Assembly: GCA_024635465.1 (NCBI GenBank)
Contig: JAGXIS010000092.1
Location: 1 to 5,690 of the forward strand
From: Bacteroidota bacterium
Lineage (GTDB): Bacteria > Bacteroidota > Rhodothermia > Balneolales > Balneolaceae
Reading direction: 5' to 3'
Length of the DNA: 5,690 nucleotides
The position numbers were made by a program, and so were the translations under genes. Below the pieces are notes generated by a model. That model was not told the origin of the DNA, did no database searches, and saw only the letters and a list, made by a program, of their open reading frames with translations. Of this stretch, positions 5,226-5,690 are shown in pieces. How positions within the stretch are numbered: the stretch's first letter is position 1; each line of letters begins with the position of its first letter.

Positions 5226-5690
5226 ATGAAAAAGATATTACTTTTATTCTCTTTACTACTACTTCCGGTAGTTGCATTTTCTCAAACATCAGTTCCGGGT
5301 TCCGATATACTAGGTAAATGGAACATCACATATACAATAGAAGGTGAAGAACTTGATAATTTAGGTCTCTTCCGACACGGCCTCTATGCAGATGAAGGAT
5401 TCCCTGCATGGCTGGAAGTTAAACTTTCAGGATTTTCAACTCTAGTAGGTTATTATGTTGGTTATGAGGGTAGTGCTCGTCCGATCTCTGAAATAAAATT
5501 TGATCAGGATCGCAATGTGTATCACTTCACCATTCCGCCGCAATGGATGGATATAGAAGAGGATCTCTATTTTGAATTTAGCCTGGATAATGATGAATTA
5601 ACCGGTTATTCAATATTGGATGGCAACACTTTACAATTTACAGGAAACAGGCAGCCATCACTTAAAAGAGAGACACCACCGGTTTGGGGG
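5226..5690 (+). CDS. Exported protein, N-terminal part of a DUF1080 (3-keto-disaccharide hydrolase)-like protein, cut by the window edge
   Basis: The frame is open for 155 codons to the right edge, without a stop. Residues 1-19 (MKKILLLFSLLLLPVVAFS) are a signal peptide with likely cleavage before Gln20, so the protein is exported. The mature part looks beta-rich: ILGKWNITYTIEG (28-40), PAWLEVKLSGFSTLVGYYVG (60-79), SARPISEIKFD (83-93) and FTIPPQWMDIEEDLYFEFSL (101-120), then a closing PSLKRETPPVWG (144-155). This order, especially SGxSTLVGxxVGxxGSARPI, IPPQW and the final PxWG, is what I recall from the domain ahead of the PF06439 (DUF1080, 3keto-disac_hyd) domain in Bacteroidota and Planctomycetota proteins. 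The catalytic domain itself would lie beyond the edge and cannot be seen. If correct, the enzyme would act in the periplasm on oxidised glycosides. The start is fixed by the signal peptide; the 132 bases upstream are AT-rich with no clear promoter. Confidence 0.7.
   Translation, partial: MKKILLLFSLLLLPVVAFSQTSVPGSDILGKWNITYTIEGEELDNLGLFRHGLYADEGFPAWLEVKLSGFSTLVGYYVGYEGSARPISEIKFDQDRNVYHFTIPPQWMDIEEDLYFEFSLDNDELTGYSILDGNTLQFTGNRQPSLKRETPPVWG

Overview
The window most resembles a chromosomal segment of the Bacteroidota or Balneolota/Rhodothermota group. The signs are AT-rich coding, starts without clear Shine-Dalgarno sequences, a tRNA gene with no encoded CCA tail, a possible TTG...TAnnTTTG-type promoter, a lipoprotein carrying a SPOR domain, and a secreted protein resembling the N-terminal part of DUF1080 (3-keto-disaccharide hydrolase) proteins. 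This placement is an inference from gene content and style; no phylogeny was run.

Layout: a SPOR-domain lipoprotein lies on the + strand (63-638), possibly just behind the tail of a gene cut by the left edge. It faces a − strand block that reads leftwards: nusB (3047-2583), a PPP-type metallophosphatase (2586-1915) and ychF (1845-751). nusB and the phosphatase share an ATGA stop/start overlap, so they are probably translationally coupled. A long imperfect hairpin (1881-1923) spans the phosphatase stop codon and the gap before ychF. Divergent from nusB, a tRNA-Val(GAC) gene sits at 3155-3228 on the + strand, followed by a terminator-like hairpin and an AT-rich spacer.

The right part is all on the + strand. 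It holds a 12-helix MFS transporter of the nucleoside:H+ symporter (NupG-like) family (3493-4749), a 69-residue two-helix DUF5652-like membrane protein (4884-5093), and the first 155 codons of an exported protein (5226 to the right edge) that reads like the N-terminal domain of Bacteroidota/Planctomycetota DUF1080 proteins.

The left two thirds is housekeeping: transcription antitermination, a ribosome-associated ATPase, a phosphatase and a tRNA. The right third looks like the start of a sugar or glycoside uptake and catabolism locus. No mobile element, CRISPR array or defence system is visible. The most unexplained items are the 43-bp hairpin at 1881-1923, a short heptamer repeat at 701-721, and the link between the transporter, the DUF5652 protein and the DUF1080-like protein.
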